Assembly (NCBI RefSeq): GCF_037190085.1
Contig: NZ_JBBCJO010000012.1
Location: 496,001-560,000 of the forward strand
Origin: Gemmatimonas aurantiaca
GTDB taxonomy: Bacteria > Gemmatimonadota > Gemmatimonadetes > Gemmatimonadales > Gemmatimonadaceae
Reading direction: 5' to 3'
Length of the DNA stretch: 64,000 nt
The translations under genes and the position numbers were made by a program. The first letter of the stretch is position 1. The number at the start of each line of letters is the position of its first letter. This document shows, piece after piece, positions 25,056-33,572 of this stretch. Under the pieces are notes generated by a model. The model searched no databases, was not told where the DNA came from, and saw nothing but the letters and a program-made list of their open reading frames with translations.

Positions 25056-25831
25056 GGGGCCGTGCTCCCGCCATCGGGTACCGCTGTTCCCTGCACGTGG
25101 CACTGGCGGCAGTTGGCTCGCTCCGGGTGGGACGTCCGGATCTCGGCGATGCTGGACGGACCGGAGTGGCACGCGAGACAGTTCACCCGCATCGGTGAAT
25201 CGTGCGGGATGGGTGGCGGGAGTTGGCCGGGCATCACCTGTTGCACCGTGGGCCACGCCAGCGGCTGCCACGCCACCTCTCTGTCGCCCGGACGAGGCGA
25301 CGACGGGTTGTGGCATTGATGGCAGCGCGAACTGGGATCCGTGTTGGGGAGCGGAATCGCCATCAGCCTGGCATCGCCGACATGACACTGGAGACACGCC
25401 CCCATTTCGGGATGCGGCGTCACGGGCACATACGCGTTGAAGCGAATGGAGAATCCGCCGCGCTCATGACAGGCACGGCAGGCATTCTCCCGGAATTCCT
25501 GCGGCGTGAGCCCGTGCGGAATGCGTGGGGGCGCACCGGGGTAGGCGCGCAGCAGACGATAGGTTTTCAGTGAGCGCGGATGGGCCTCACGTCGACGCGT
25601 ACGGACATCGCCAATGGCGAGCATGTTCTCGCTGGTACGAAACACGTAGGCTTCGGCTGGAATGGAATCGCCGACCAGATCGTCCGGGGCAACGGTGGAG
25701 GGCCCGTGCGACGCGACGACCGGCTCGCGCCTCTCCCCCGCATGGTCGTCCGGCGCGCACGATACGCCGCCGCCCAAAATCGCCGAGAAGACCAGGAACA
25801 GCCCCGGTGCCGTGCGGGGGCGCGTGGTCAT
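25052..25831 (-). CDS. Pentaheme lipoprotein with two NapB-like modules
   Basis: A 259-residue lipoprotein (lipobox GGGVSC, Cys25) with five CxxCH sites at residues 118-122, 146-150, 170-174, 218-222 and 241-245. Two parts read like NapB, the dihaem subunit of periplasmic nitrate reductase. Module one is PPRIPHGL followed by CRACH and CLQCHVGD. Module two is PPPIPHDS followed by CLACH, a SHPER segment and CRQCHVQG. A fifth haem (CHQCH) sits between them. This looks like a duplicated NapB fold. It overlaps the NapA-like gene by four bases, so it is the natural electron partner of that enzyme. Confidence 0.85.
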   Translation of the reverse strand: MTTRPRTAPGLFLVFSAILGGGVSCAPDDHAGERREPVVASHGPSTVAPDDLVGDSIPAEAYVFRTSENMLAIGDVRTRRREAHPRSLKTYRLLRAYPGAPPRIPHGLTPQEFRENACRACHERGGFSIRFNAYVPVTPHPEMGACLQCHVGDARLMAIPLPNTDPSSRCHQCHNPSSPRPGDREVAWQPLAWPTVQQVMPGQLPPPIPHDSPMRVNCLACHSGPSSIAEIRTSHPERANCRQCHVQGTAVPDGGSTAP

Positions 25832-28086
25832 CGGGCCGTCGCTCCGGTGAGACGCTCCACGCGGACCACACACAGGGTACGCTCGGGCTGACCGGACACC
25901 GGACAGAAGGCATCGGGCATCAGTGTCGCCACGGGCACCGTTTCATCGCACCACGGCACGAAGACGACACCACGCGGCGGCTGCGAGCGATAGTCGATGC
26001 GCACGCTCGATTCGATCGCACCGCGTGCGTTGGAGAGACGCACGCGATCCTGATCGCGGAGCCCCAGCTGTTTCGCGTCTTCCACGTTGAACTCCGCATA
26101 GCTGCCGGGCACCGCGCGATGCAGTGTCGGAATGCGCTGCGTGAGCGTGCCGCGCCCCGCATGCTCGAGCACCTCCCCCGTCGACAGCCAGAAGGGGTAC
26201 TCGCGAGATGGCACTTCGACGAGCGGATCGATGGGGCGAATCCAGATGCGGGCCCGCCCATCGGCATGTCCATAAAAATCGAAATCACCACGTGCGCGAT
26301 CGGCTCGACGGTCATGCGCCGGATTGTAGCGCCACCGGGTTTCCGTCTCGTGGTCGTACGGCCAGGTCACCCCCGCGGGCGACCGCACGGCCTCCATCGA
26401 CGGCAGCGCGGTGTGGGCGGTGGCGGAGCGCACGCGATACGCGTTCCACAACTGTTCCACATGGCCGCGGCGTTCGGCAGGGAACGCCTTTCCGTGCCCC
26501 AGCCGTCTCGCCACTTCCACCATCTGCCAGGCATCGCTCATGGCATCGCCCGGTGCGGCGGTCAACAGGTCGAAATGCCGGAGCCGACGTTCCATGTTGA
26601 CATCGATTCCTTCACGCTCGAACCACATCGCCGCCGGCAACACGACATCGGCCAGCCGTGTGGTGGTGGTGGGCACCACATCGGAGACCACCAGAAACCG
26701 GTCACGGCGTTCCGCGGCGCGCCGGTATCGTCCGGCATTGGGAAGATTGGCCAGCGGGTTCGCGGCCTGCACCCACAGAAAGCGGATGTCGCCGCGATCG
26801 AAGCCGCGAAACATCTCCAGGATGTGTGGCCCGCGCGCTCCCTCGGTGGCCGGGACCCCGCCCGTCGCCGTCGACAACGGCAGCGCCCCGTTGCCCGGCG
26901 AGGCGATCTTCCCCGTCAGCAGATGCAGATTGTACAGCAGGTTGTTGGTGTACGTGCCGCGCGGTTGCTGATTGACGGCGGCCCCCCACAGCGACAGCAC
27001 CTTGCGCGCGGGGTCACCGTACAACGAAGCCAGCCAGCGAATGTCGGCGGCCGAGGTACCGACGCGCGCCGGCACCGTGTCGGGCGCGAAATCCGCCAAC
27101 TGCGCCACATAGTCGTTCCATGACGCCGTCCGGGCGTCGTCGTCCACGAGTCGATCGCTGGATACCCCGTACCCGACCCCGGTGCGCCCACGCGCGAAGG
27201 CGACATGGCGCGTGATGAATGGGCGATCGGTCAGATTGCGCTTCACCAGTTCGTGCGCGACGGCCTGCGCCATCGCATCGATCGAACGGGGCGCAAGCAG
27301 AATGGTGCGGTCGATCGCGTAGCTCGTGCGGGTCTTCCGTGTGGCCACCTCGACGATCCGCACACCCGGATTCTTGCGACGGCGATCGAGCATGCGCGAG
27401 AACAGCACGGGGTCACTTTCCGCGGCGTTCACATCCCACAGGACGATGGTATCGGCGTGGTCGATGTCGTCGTAGCAGCCGACGGCGCCCTCCAGCCCGA
27501 ACGTCGTGCGACAACCGGCGCGCGCAGCGGCCGATGACGCCATGGCTCCGCCCGACACGCGGGACGTGCCGATGGACTCGGCGAACAGGGTGTGCGCGGC
27601 CTGGGCATCGGGGACGGTCCATTGGCTGCCGCCGTGCACCCCGACGCTGTCCTTGCCGTGCGCCGCAATCGTTTCGCGCAGCGTCCGCGCGACCACATCG
27701 AGCGCTTCACCGATCGGGACTTCCACGAGCGTGCCGTTCTTCCGTACCATGGCACGCCGCAGCCGATCGCCCACGTACAGGGCCTGCGCGGCGTAGTACC
27801 CCTTCGCGCAGGCCAGCCCGCACGCCACGGGGTCGGTGGGATCACCGCGTACCGCCACCGCGCGACCGTTCTCGATACCCACCTGCAGTCCACATCCTAC
27901 ATCGCACAGCCGGCACGGCACCGATTTCCACGCCGGCGCGGCATCGAAGTTCGAGATCACCGTGCCGTCACCTGGTGCCGACGCCTGTGCCGATGCCTGT
28001 ATCAGCGACGGAGTCGCCATTCCAGCGGAGACGGCCGCTGCCCCCTTGAGGAACGTCCTCCGGTCGACACGTCGCGTAGGTCGCAT
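25828..28086 (-). CDS. NapA-like periplasmic bis-MGD molybdoenzyme lacking the cysteine Mo ligand
   Basis: A 752-residue DMSO-reductase-family protein with a Tat signal (RRTFLKG). The [4Fe-4S] motif CRLCDVGC...LACAKG (Cys58, 61, 65, 93) includes the electron-path lysine. Further NapA landmarks are GGSQWTV, VGCYDDID, LLYNLHLLTGKIASPG and LSTGEVLEH. In NapA the Mo ligand is the Cys of ARHCMASA; here the segment (residues 178-185) reads SGGAMASS, so no cysteine is present. Depending on alignment the position is Ala181 or Ser184. The nearest Cys is Cys192. Nitrate reductase activity is therefore doubtful. It leads a five-gene operon (NapB-like, tetraheme, FeS, NrfD) and is divergent from the megacytochrome genes. 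Confidence 0.88.
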   Translation of the reverse strand: MRPTRRVDRRTFLKGAAAVSAGMATPSLIQASAQASAPGDGTVISNFDAAPAWKSVPCRLCDVGCGLQVGIENGRAVAVRGDPTDPVACGLACAKGYYAAQALYVGDRLRRAMVRKNGTLVEVPIGEALDVVARTLRETIAAHGKDSVGVHGGSQWTVPDAQAAHTLFAESIGTSRVSGGAMASSAAARAGCRTTFGLEGAVGCYDDIDHADTIVLWDVNAAESDPVLFSRMLDRRRKNPGVRIVEVATRKTRTSYAIDRTILLAPRSIDAMAQAVAHELVKRNLTDRPFITRHVAFARGRTGVGYGVSSDRLVDDDARTASWNDYVAQLADFAPDTVPARVGTSAADIRWLASLYGDPARKVLSLWGAAVNQQPRGTYTNNLLYNLHLLTGKIASPGNGALPLSTATGGVPATEGARGPHILEMFRGFDRGDIRFLWVQAANPLANLPNAGRYRRAAERRDRFLVVSDVVPTTTTRLADVVLPAAMWFEREGIDVNMERRLRHFDLLTAAPGDAMSDAWQMVEVARRLGHGKAFPAERRGHVEQLWNAYRVRSATAHTALPSMEAVRSPAGVTWPYDHETETRWRYNPAHDRRADRARGDFDFYGHADGRARIWIRPIDPLVEVPSREYPFWLSTGEVLEHAGRGTLTQRIPTLHRAVPGSYAEFNVEDAKQLGLRDQDRVRLSNARGAIESSVRIDYRSQPPRGVVFVPWCDETVPVATLMPDAFCPVSGQPERTLCVVRVERLTGATAR

Positions 28087-28360
28087 ACAGGTGGGAAATG
28101 GGATCGGGTGCCTTCTGTGCGCTGCACCGCTCGGGCGATGCCGCCTCACCCGGCCGGAACGCGTTCAAGGATCAACGCGCCGGCACTGTCCCGACTCCGT
28201 AAAACAACCTATGCCATGTCCGGGTTTTCCCGACCGGAAGAATACCCTACAGGACTCGGGGGAATCTCCGTATTGCTACGGAGGAACATGAAATGGTTTC
28301 TTGGCGCGAGAGCCCTTCGCGCGTCGACGTCGACGCCTCACTCCGCATAGCAGGCGAAGC
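28087..28360. other. Divergent control region between the molybdoenzyme and megacytochrome operons
   Basis: These 274 bases should hold promoters for both operons. The clearest structure is the perfect inverted repeat CTCCGTA-TTGC-TACGGAG at 28266-28283. Near 28162 the minus strand reads TTGATCCTTGAA, which has only one good FNR-like half site. I could not assign -10 or -35 elements with confidence. Confidence 0.55.
28266..28283. promoter_or_regulatory. Perfect 7-bp inverted repeat, candidate operator
   Basis: CTCCGTA and TACGGAG flank a four-base TTGC centre, 78 bases before the nine-heme lipoprotein ATG and about 180 bases from the NapA-like start. An 18-base dyad of this type can bind a dimeric regulator or form an RNA stem in the plus-strand leader. 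The regulator is unknown. Confidence 0.45.
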
Positions 28361-29917
28361 ATGCGACACACCTTCTGGCCCTTGCGTCTCGCGGTTGCCC
28401 TTCTGGCGGCAACCGCCATGTCCGGTTGCTCGAGTGACACGATCGTGTACCGCGATCGTGCACCGTTCAACATCCCCGCCGATTCGGCCACTGGATACCT
28501 GGGCTACTACAACATTGCCGCCAGGCAGACCACCTGCGGCAACTGCCACGTCGACTACCAGCGCAGTTGGAAGGACACGAAGCACGCCAGTGCGTTCGCC
28601 ACGCTTCGCACGTCGATGACCCCGCAGATCACGAAAGACACGCTGTGCGCCGGATGTCACTCGGTGAACGGCAACGGCAATGCGACCGAGACGGCACGTG
28701 TCGGCTATATGAAGGTGAGGGATTCCAGTTACATGGACGTGCAGTGCGAGAGCTGTCACGGGCCCGGGTTGAAGCATGTCGAAGGGGTGGGGAACGCGAC
28801 GGTCATTCGCCCGCTGCCGAAGCTTTCCATGACCGGCAAAGGCACCTGCGGTGACTGCCATTCGGGCACGCACCAGCCGTTCGCCGAAGAGTGGGAGCAG
28901 TCGAATCACGCGAACGTGAATGCGTCCCGCGCGTCGAACGCGTCCTGCCAGGGGTGTCATGAAGGACGCGGCGCACTGGCCAAGTGGGGGGTCAAGGCCA
29001 ACTTCGCAGAGAAGGATAATCCCACGGCGTACGTCGCCATCACCTGCGCCGTCTGCCACGACCCACACGGCTCGCCCAACTCGGCGCAACTGCGCTTCCC
29101 CATCACGACCACGGATCCCGAGCGGAATCTGTGCATCAAGTGTCACATGCGGGTGGCCGAACCCACGGTCACCTCGAGTTCACCGCATGCGCCGCAGGGG
29201 GCCGTGCTGTTGGGAATGGGCGGCTGGCGTCCGCCGGGCTTTGCCTACGACACCGCCCGCATTTTCGGCTCCCATGCCACGGAGAAGAACCCGAAGCTCT
29301 GCGCCGGTTGTCACGTCGGTCGCTTTACCGGCACCGACAAGGCCAACGGAGAGTTCAGTTTCCAGGCGACGGGTCACCTGATGCGTCCGGTGCCGTGCCT
29401 CGACGCCGCCGGCAAGCCGACGGGGAGCAAGACCTGCGCCTACACGACCACGGCCCGCAGTTGGCAGACCTGTGCGGCGAGCGGATGCCATGCCAATGCC
29501 GCGGCCGCCGCGAACGCGTTCACGACGATCCGCAGTCGCATGAAGTTCTACACGGATCAGCTCTGGACGGACCTGAACGGCAACGGATCGATGCAGGCGA
29601 GTCCGACCGACGGCGGCTTGCTCCCCACGTTGCGGCAGAGCAAGCCGACGGAGTGGTCGACGACCGATCAGGTGATCACGCCTGCCGAAGGCGCGGAGTT
29701 CAACGCGCGACTCTGCGGGGAGTATGGGCAGTCCAACGCCGACAACTCGAAGGGCATCCACAATCCGTTCCTGTGTGAAGCGCTGCTGATCTCCACCATC
29801 AGCTACCTTCGCACCTACTATGCTCTTCCGGCTACCGCGCAGGCGACCCTCCCGCATGGGCCCATCGGTGGTGAGTTCAATCGCAACATGGTGGTCACCG
29901 GCACGTCTCCGAAGTAA
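28361..29917 (+). CDS. Nine-heme c-type cytochrome lipoprotein
   Basis: A 518-residue lipoprotein (signal ending ATAMSGC, Cys23). Eight CxxCH sites are present (CGNCH, CAGCH, CESCH, CGDCH, CQGCH, CAVCH, CIKCH, CAGCH) plus a ninth of CX4CH type (CAASGCH). The first haem is at residues 59-63 and the last near 380. The C-terminal ~130 residues are haem-free and contain two further cysteines (ARLCGEYG, FLCEALL). CESCHGPG and CAVCHDPHGS are common in multihaem cytochromes of metal reducers. It leads the plus-strand cytochrome run and precedes the NapC-like gene by 38 bases. Likely periplasmic or outer-membrane attached. Confidence 0.88.
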   Translation: MRHTFWPLRLAVALLAATAMSGCSSDTIVYRDRAPFNIPADSATGYLGYYNIAARQTTCGNCHVDYQRSWKDTKHASAFATLRTSMTPQITKDTLCAGCHSVNGNGNATETARVGYMKVRDSSYMDVQCESCHGPGLKHVEGVGNATVIRPLPKLSMTGKGTCGDCHSGTHQPFAEEWEQSNHANVNASRASNASCQGCHEGRGALAKWGVKANFAEKDNPTAYVAITCAVCHDPHGSPNSAQLRFPITTTDPERNLCIKCHMRVAEPTVTSSSPHAPQGAVLLGMGGWRPPGFAYDTARIFGSHATEKNPKLCAGCHVGRFTGTDKANGEFSFQATGHLMRPVPCLDAAGKPTGSKTCAYTTTARSWQTCAASGCHANAAAAANAFTTIRSRMKFYTDQLWTDLNGNGSMQASPTDGGLLPTLRQSKPTEWSTTDQVITPAEGAEFNARLCGEYGQSNADNSKGIHNPFLCEALLISTISYLRTYYALPATAQATLPHGPIGGEFNRNMVVTGTSPK

Positions 29918-29955
29918 CGCACCGAGCGTTGCGCTCTCTTCAGTTGGCACTGAGC

Positions 29956-32085
29956 ATGCCACGTGTCCTTGCCGACACCGTGAGCCGGGGGTTCGCTCCG
30001 GCCACGGCGTTGCGACAGCACCCTCCCACGGTACCGATCGACTCCACCGTGACCGACTCGCCGCTGCCAACGGGCGTGTCGGAAATGGTGCGTTGGCTGC
30101 TCAATACGGTGCCCCCGTGGATGCAGATCGGCGGGGTCGTGCTGGGCATCTTCGTCGTCGCGCTGGTGACCGTGTACCTGTTCCGCCGACGCGCCGCCTT
30201 GTGGGCGTGGGTCACACGCCAGACGCGACCGGTACACGGGGCGATGGTGGCCGTGCTGCTGCTGGTCATCGTGACGGCAGGGATCGCCGGCCAGGCCAGT
30301 TGGAACTACACACAGCATTCGAATGAATTCTGCACGGGGTGCCATGTCATGAACCCCGCGTTCCAGCGCTTCTCGGCCGTCACCAACAAACATCAGGAGC
30401 TGTCCTGCCACGACTGCCACCAGCAGTCGATCTTCGCCAGCATGCGACAGTTGTACTTCTGGGTCGCGGAACGTCCGGAGGATATCGGACAACACTCCAA
30501 GGTACCGGACCCCGTGTGCGAAGGGTGTCACGTCACCGCCGATACCGCGAAGTGGCAGCGCATCAAGCAGACCGCCGGTCACCGGGTGCATCTCGAATCG
30601 GACTCCAGCGCCCTCGACAAGGTGCAGTGCGTGACGTGCCACGGAGCCGAAGTGCACCGCTTCCGCCCGGTGGCGGAAACGTGTGGTCAATCGGGCTGCC
30701 ACAAGACGGACGAGACCCGCATCGTCCTCGGCAAGATGGCCGTGCAGACCGTGCGCCATTGTACGAGCTGTCACGCCTTCACTGCGGACGTGCCGCAGCT
30801 TGCCACGACGGACTCGGCGCGCGGAACGATGAAGCCGGGACAGACCGAGTGTCTGGGCTGTCACGAGATGCGGACGGTGCTCGCGGACTTCAACCGGAGA
30901 GCGGAACCCCACGGTGCGAAGTGCGGAACCTGTCACAACCCGCATCTCCAGAAACTGCCCGCCGATGCCAGGACGAGTTGCACTACGAGTGGCTGTCACG
31001 ACAACTGGCGCGATACACCATTCCATGTCGGCGACAAGCATCGCCGAGTCGGCACGCAGTGCACGACATGCCATATCCCGCACGCCGCAAAAGTCGACGC
31101 CAGCGGATGCGAATCCTGTCATCGCCGGGTGCGTGGCGCGAGTCGGTATCGGCCGCCACTGCCTTTCGACACGCTGGAAGCGCTGAATCGCATCCGCCGT
31201 GCCACACCGCCCGATGGGCCACCACCGCCCGCCGCACCCTACCGCGGCGGTGAGCACCCGCAGGGAGGACCTTCTGCCGACGACGACTGGTCGTCTGCCG
31301 AAGACGATGGCCCTGTCATGCCGTCATCCTCAGCATATGCCGCACGCTCCGCCCATTCAGCGCCGTCGACCACGGCGCTCCTGTATACGGCCCCGTTGCG
31401 CACGACCGCTTTGCATGCCGCTTTCCGTACCGATTCGCCTGCGGCATTGCCTCAGGACCGGCGCGCGGCGGCAGACAGTTTCCCGCATGCCCGACACACG
31501 AAGGTCGCCTGTCTGACATGCCATGGGTCCGGCGATGGTCACGGGAAACTGGTGTTCGAACGACCGCGCGGGTGTCAGTTGTGTCATCATCAGGATCCCG
31601 CTCCCGGCAAGTGTGTGTCCTGTCATCGGGAAGAGCGGTATGCGCGCCCACGCGAGGCGCGTGTCACCATCACCGTGCCGGGCAACGCTCCGAAGCCTCG
31701 CATGGTGACCTTTCAGCATGCGCGGCATGCCTCGAAGCCGTGCACCGCGTGTCACACGACACCGGTGAGCATGATACCGGGACCGGACAAGGCGGCCTGC
31801 CAGGGCTGTCACGTCGAGCATCATGGCGCGCAACGCACATGCGCCACCTGCCATCAGATTGCCGATCCCCAAGCCGCGCACACGCCCATCGAAAAGACTC
31901 ACCGGCAATGCGATGCCTGCCATACCCCTGCGGCCATCGCGCCTTTGACACCGACACGCAGTCTCTGTGGGGCCTGTCACCAGCAGAAGGCCAGTGGACA
32001 CTATGACGGGCGGGAGTGCACCACCTGTCATTTTCTCGCGACGCCCGAGGCGTATCGGGCCAGACTGACCACACCGCGATCATGA
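29956..32085 (+). CDS. NapC/NirT-anchored megacytochrome with 20 haem motifs
   Basis: An approximately 709-residue protein. Two membrane helices (around residues 56-76 and 94-112) and SNEFCTGCHVMNPAF followed by LSCHDCHQQS form a NapC/NirT-like quinol dehydrogenase head. Eleven motifs lie in the first ~400 residues, including two CX4CH sites (CGQSGCH and CTTSGCH). A Pro/Ser/Ala-rich linker of ~95 residues without cysteine follows, then nine more CxxCH sites, giving 18 CxxCH plus two CX4CH in all. Normal NapC proteins have four. ATG 29956 is the first ATG; a TTG nine codons earlier is possible and there is no strong ribosome site. It overlaps the next gene by ATGA. Likely role: moving electrons from menaquinol across the periplasm. 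Confidence 0.85.
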   Translation: MPRVLADTVSRGFAPATALRQHPPTVPIDSTVTDSPLPTGVSEMVRWLLNTVPPWMQIGGVVLGIFVVALVTVYLFRRRAALWAWVTRQTRPVHGAMVAVLLLVIVTAGIAGQASWNYTQHSNEFCTGCHVMNPAFQRFSAVTNKHQELSCHDCHQQSIFASMRQLYFWVAERPEDIGQHSKVPDPVCEGCHVTADTAKWQRIKQTAGHRVHLESDSSALDKVQCVTCHGAEVHRFRPVAETCGQSGCHKTDETRIVLGKMAVQTVRHCTSCHAFTADVPQLATTDSARGTMKPGQTECLGCHEMRTVLADFNRRAEPHGAKCGTCHNPHLQKLPADARTSCTTSGCHDNWRDTPFHVGDKHRRVGTQCTTCHIPHAAKVDASGCESCHRRVRGASRYRPPLPFDTLEALNRIRRATPPDGPPPPAAPYRGGEHPQGGPSADDDWSSAEDDGPVMPSSSAYAARSAHSAPSTTALLYTAPLRTTALHAAFRTDSPAALPQDRRAAADSFPHARHTKVACLTCHGSGDGHGKLVFERPRGCQLCHHQDPAPGKCVSCHREERYARPREARVTITVPGNAPKPRMVTFQHARHASKPCTACHTTPVSMIPGPDKAACQGCHVEHHGAQRTCATCHQIADPQAAHTPIEKTHRQCDACHTPAAIAPLTPTRSLCGACHQQKASGHYDGRECTTCHFLATPEAYRARLTTPRS

Positions 32086-33572
32086 CGCGAGTGATCCGAC
32101 GGCTCATTCTGCTCATGGCGCCGATCGTCGCCGGATGGCCCATGCAGGTGCCGGCGCAACACTACCGGCTCCGTCTCGACGCCAACGCACAGTCCGCCGC
32201 ATTCCGCAGGCTCGTTCCGGACAGCATCCTCGCCACACGAGTCGTCGCTTCGCCGAACGGGGGGTTGCAGACGCCGGATGGCTACGCGGTGCGATGCCTC
32301 GGCAACGACTATTGCCTGTTCATGCGTACCGGCGATGCCCTCCGGGCGGTGCCCGTCTCGACGACGGTGAACCTCGCTGCCTGGGGCTTCGGCGTGGAAG
32401 GACTTTCGCTGCAGGCCACGGGGCGTGTCATTGCCGACGCGGGCCGGGATCGCGTGTGGCCGGGCACTTCGCCTACCGGACAACTGCTCGAAGGATACGT
32501 CGAGTATCAGCGAGGCGTGATCGTGGCGCGGGCGGGACGTCAGCTTCTGTCCTCACGTCTCGAGCCCCTGGGGTTCGATGGTGCGACGGTGAAATCGCGC
32601 TGGGATCGAGCCTCGATGGAATTCACGGCCTATGCCGGGTGGGGATTGGCCCAGGCGTCGGCGCTCGGCGTGACGAATCCGTTGCTCAACCCGCTGGACG
32701 AATGGCGTCCGCGCGACCGGCAGACGGTGGCCGGTGCCGAAGTGCAGTACCGTGGAGAGCGCATCGACGTCCGCACCGAATATCGCCGCGAAATCGATCC
32801 GCGCGATCACTACTTCGTCTCCGAACGCGCGACGGTGTCGTTGGGCGCGCGCCTGGCCAACCTGCGCCTGATCGGTGGCGCCGACCTCGACCTGCTCGAC
32901 AACAGCCCGGGCAGCGCCGACCTCACCGCGACGTACATGCAGCCCCGGTTCTCGGTGTCCGCTGGCGTTCGTCGTTATCAGCCGTACTTCAACCTCTGGA
33001 CACTGTGGGGCGCATTCAATCCGGTCGCGTACCACGCGGTCAATGCCACGGCCGAACTGCGACCACGGTCATGGCTGACGGTGCATGCCAGCGGTGAACT
33101 GTATGCGTACGAGGACGCCGAAATTTCCACGGGTGTGGTGCCGGATCTCACGAATCGCGGACGACGCCTGTCGTCCGGTGCCACCGTCACCATCGGCAAC
33201 GCGGTGACGATCGATGGCCATTACGACCTGGAGCGTGGCCCGGGCGCGGCGGGACAATACGGCGATATCGCCGTGAGCTACGCCCCATCCGATCAGTACG
33301 CGTTGAGCGTGTACGGTGGCACCATGGCCCGTCCGCTCGAGCTGCGATACTTCGATGCGACAGCACGCTGGATCGGTACGCGCGCGGACTGGCGGCTCTC
33401 CTCGCATCACCGGATGTGGGGCGACCTGGCATTCATGCGGGATGCGCGCGATCGGCCGGATGCCGCGGCGACAAGCCTTGCCCAGGTCCGCGCACGGGCG
33501 GGCGTGAGCGTGACATTCGGATCGCGCGCCGATCGTCTCGCGCTTCCCAAAGCGCGGCGGATGACACCATGA
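32082..33572 (+). CDS. Predicted outer-membrane beta-barrel in the cytochrome operon
   Basis: A 496-residue protein with a cleavable signal (LILLMAPIVAGWPMQVPAQ). The rest has no hydrophobic helix and alternates polar and apolar residues in barrel-like strands, for example EVQYRGERIDVRTEYRREI and ARLANLRLIGGADLDLL. It has two cysteines near the start of the mature part (RCLGNDYC), reminiscent of the N-terminal CxxC of MtrB-type porins, although the spacing differs. Its position between two large cytochromes, with ATGA overlaps on both sides, suggests a porin-cytochrome conduit. At ~475 mature residues it is smaller than MtrB. The barrel assignment is inferred from composition and context, not from a recognised family. 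Confidence 0.68.
   Translation: MTRVIRRLILLMAPIVAGWPMQVPAQHYRLRLDANAQSAAFRRLVPDSILATRVVASPNGGLQTPDGYAVRCLGNDYCLFMRTGDALRAVPVSTTVNLAAWGFGVEGLSLQATGRVIADAGRDRVWPGTSPTGQLLEGYVEYQRGVIVARAGRQLLSSRLEPLGFDGATVKSRWDRASMEFTAYAGWGLAQASALGVTNPLLNPLDEWRPRDRQTVAGAEVQYRGERIDVRTEYRREIDPRDHYFVSERATVSLGARLANLRLIGGADLDLLDNSPGSADLTATYMQPRFSVSAGVRRYQPYFNLWTLWGAFNPVAYHAVNATAELRPRSWLTVHASGELYAYEDAEISTGVVPDLTNRGRRLSSGATVTIGNAVTIDGHYDLERGPGAAGQYGDIAVSYAPSDQYALSVYGGTMARPLELRYFDATARWIGTRADWRLSSHHRMWGDLAFMRDARDRPDAAATSLAQVRARAGVSVTFGSRADRLALPKARRMTP

Noticed and set aside
25828..28086. Simple annotation as nitrate reductase NapA
   Set aside because: Overall similarity is strong, but the Mo-ligating Cys is absent and the operon has NrfD and iron-sulfur subunits, so I named it only NapA-like.
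22072..28086. Operon as alternative complex III
   Set aside because: It has NrfD, iron-sulfur and multihaem parts, but only one NrfD subunit, a separate iron-sulfur protein and a molybdoenzyme with retained [4Fe-4S] and cofactor motifs, unlike the fused ActB.
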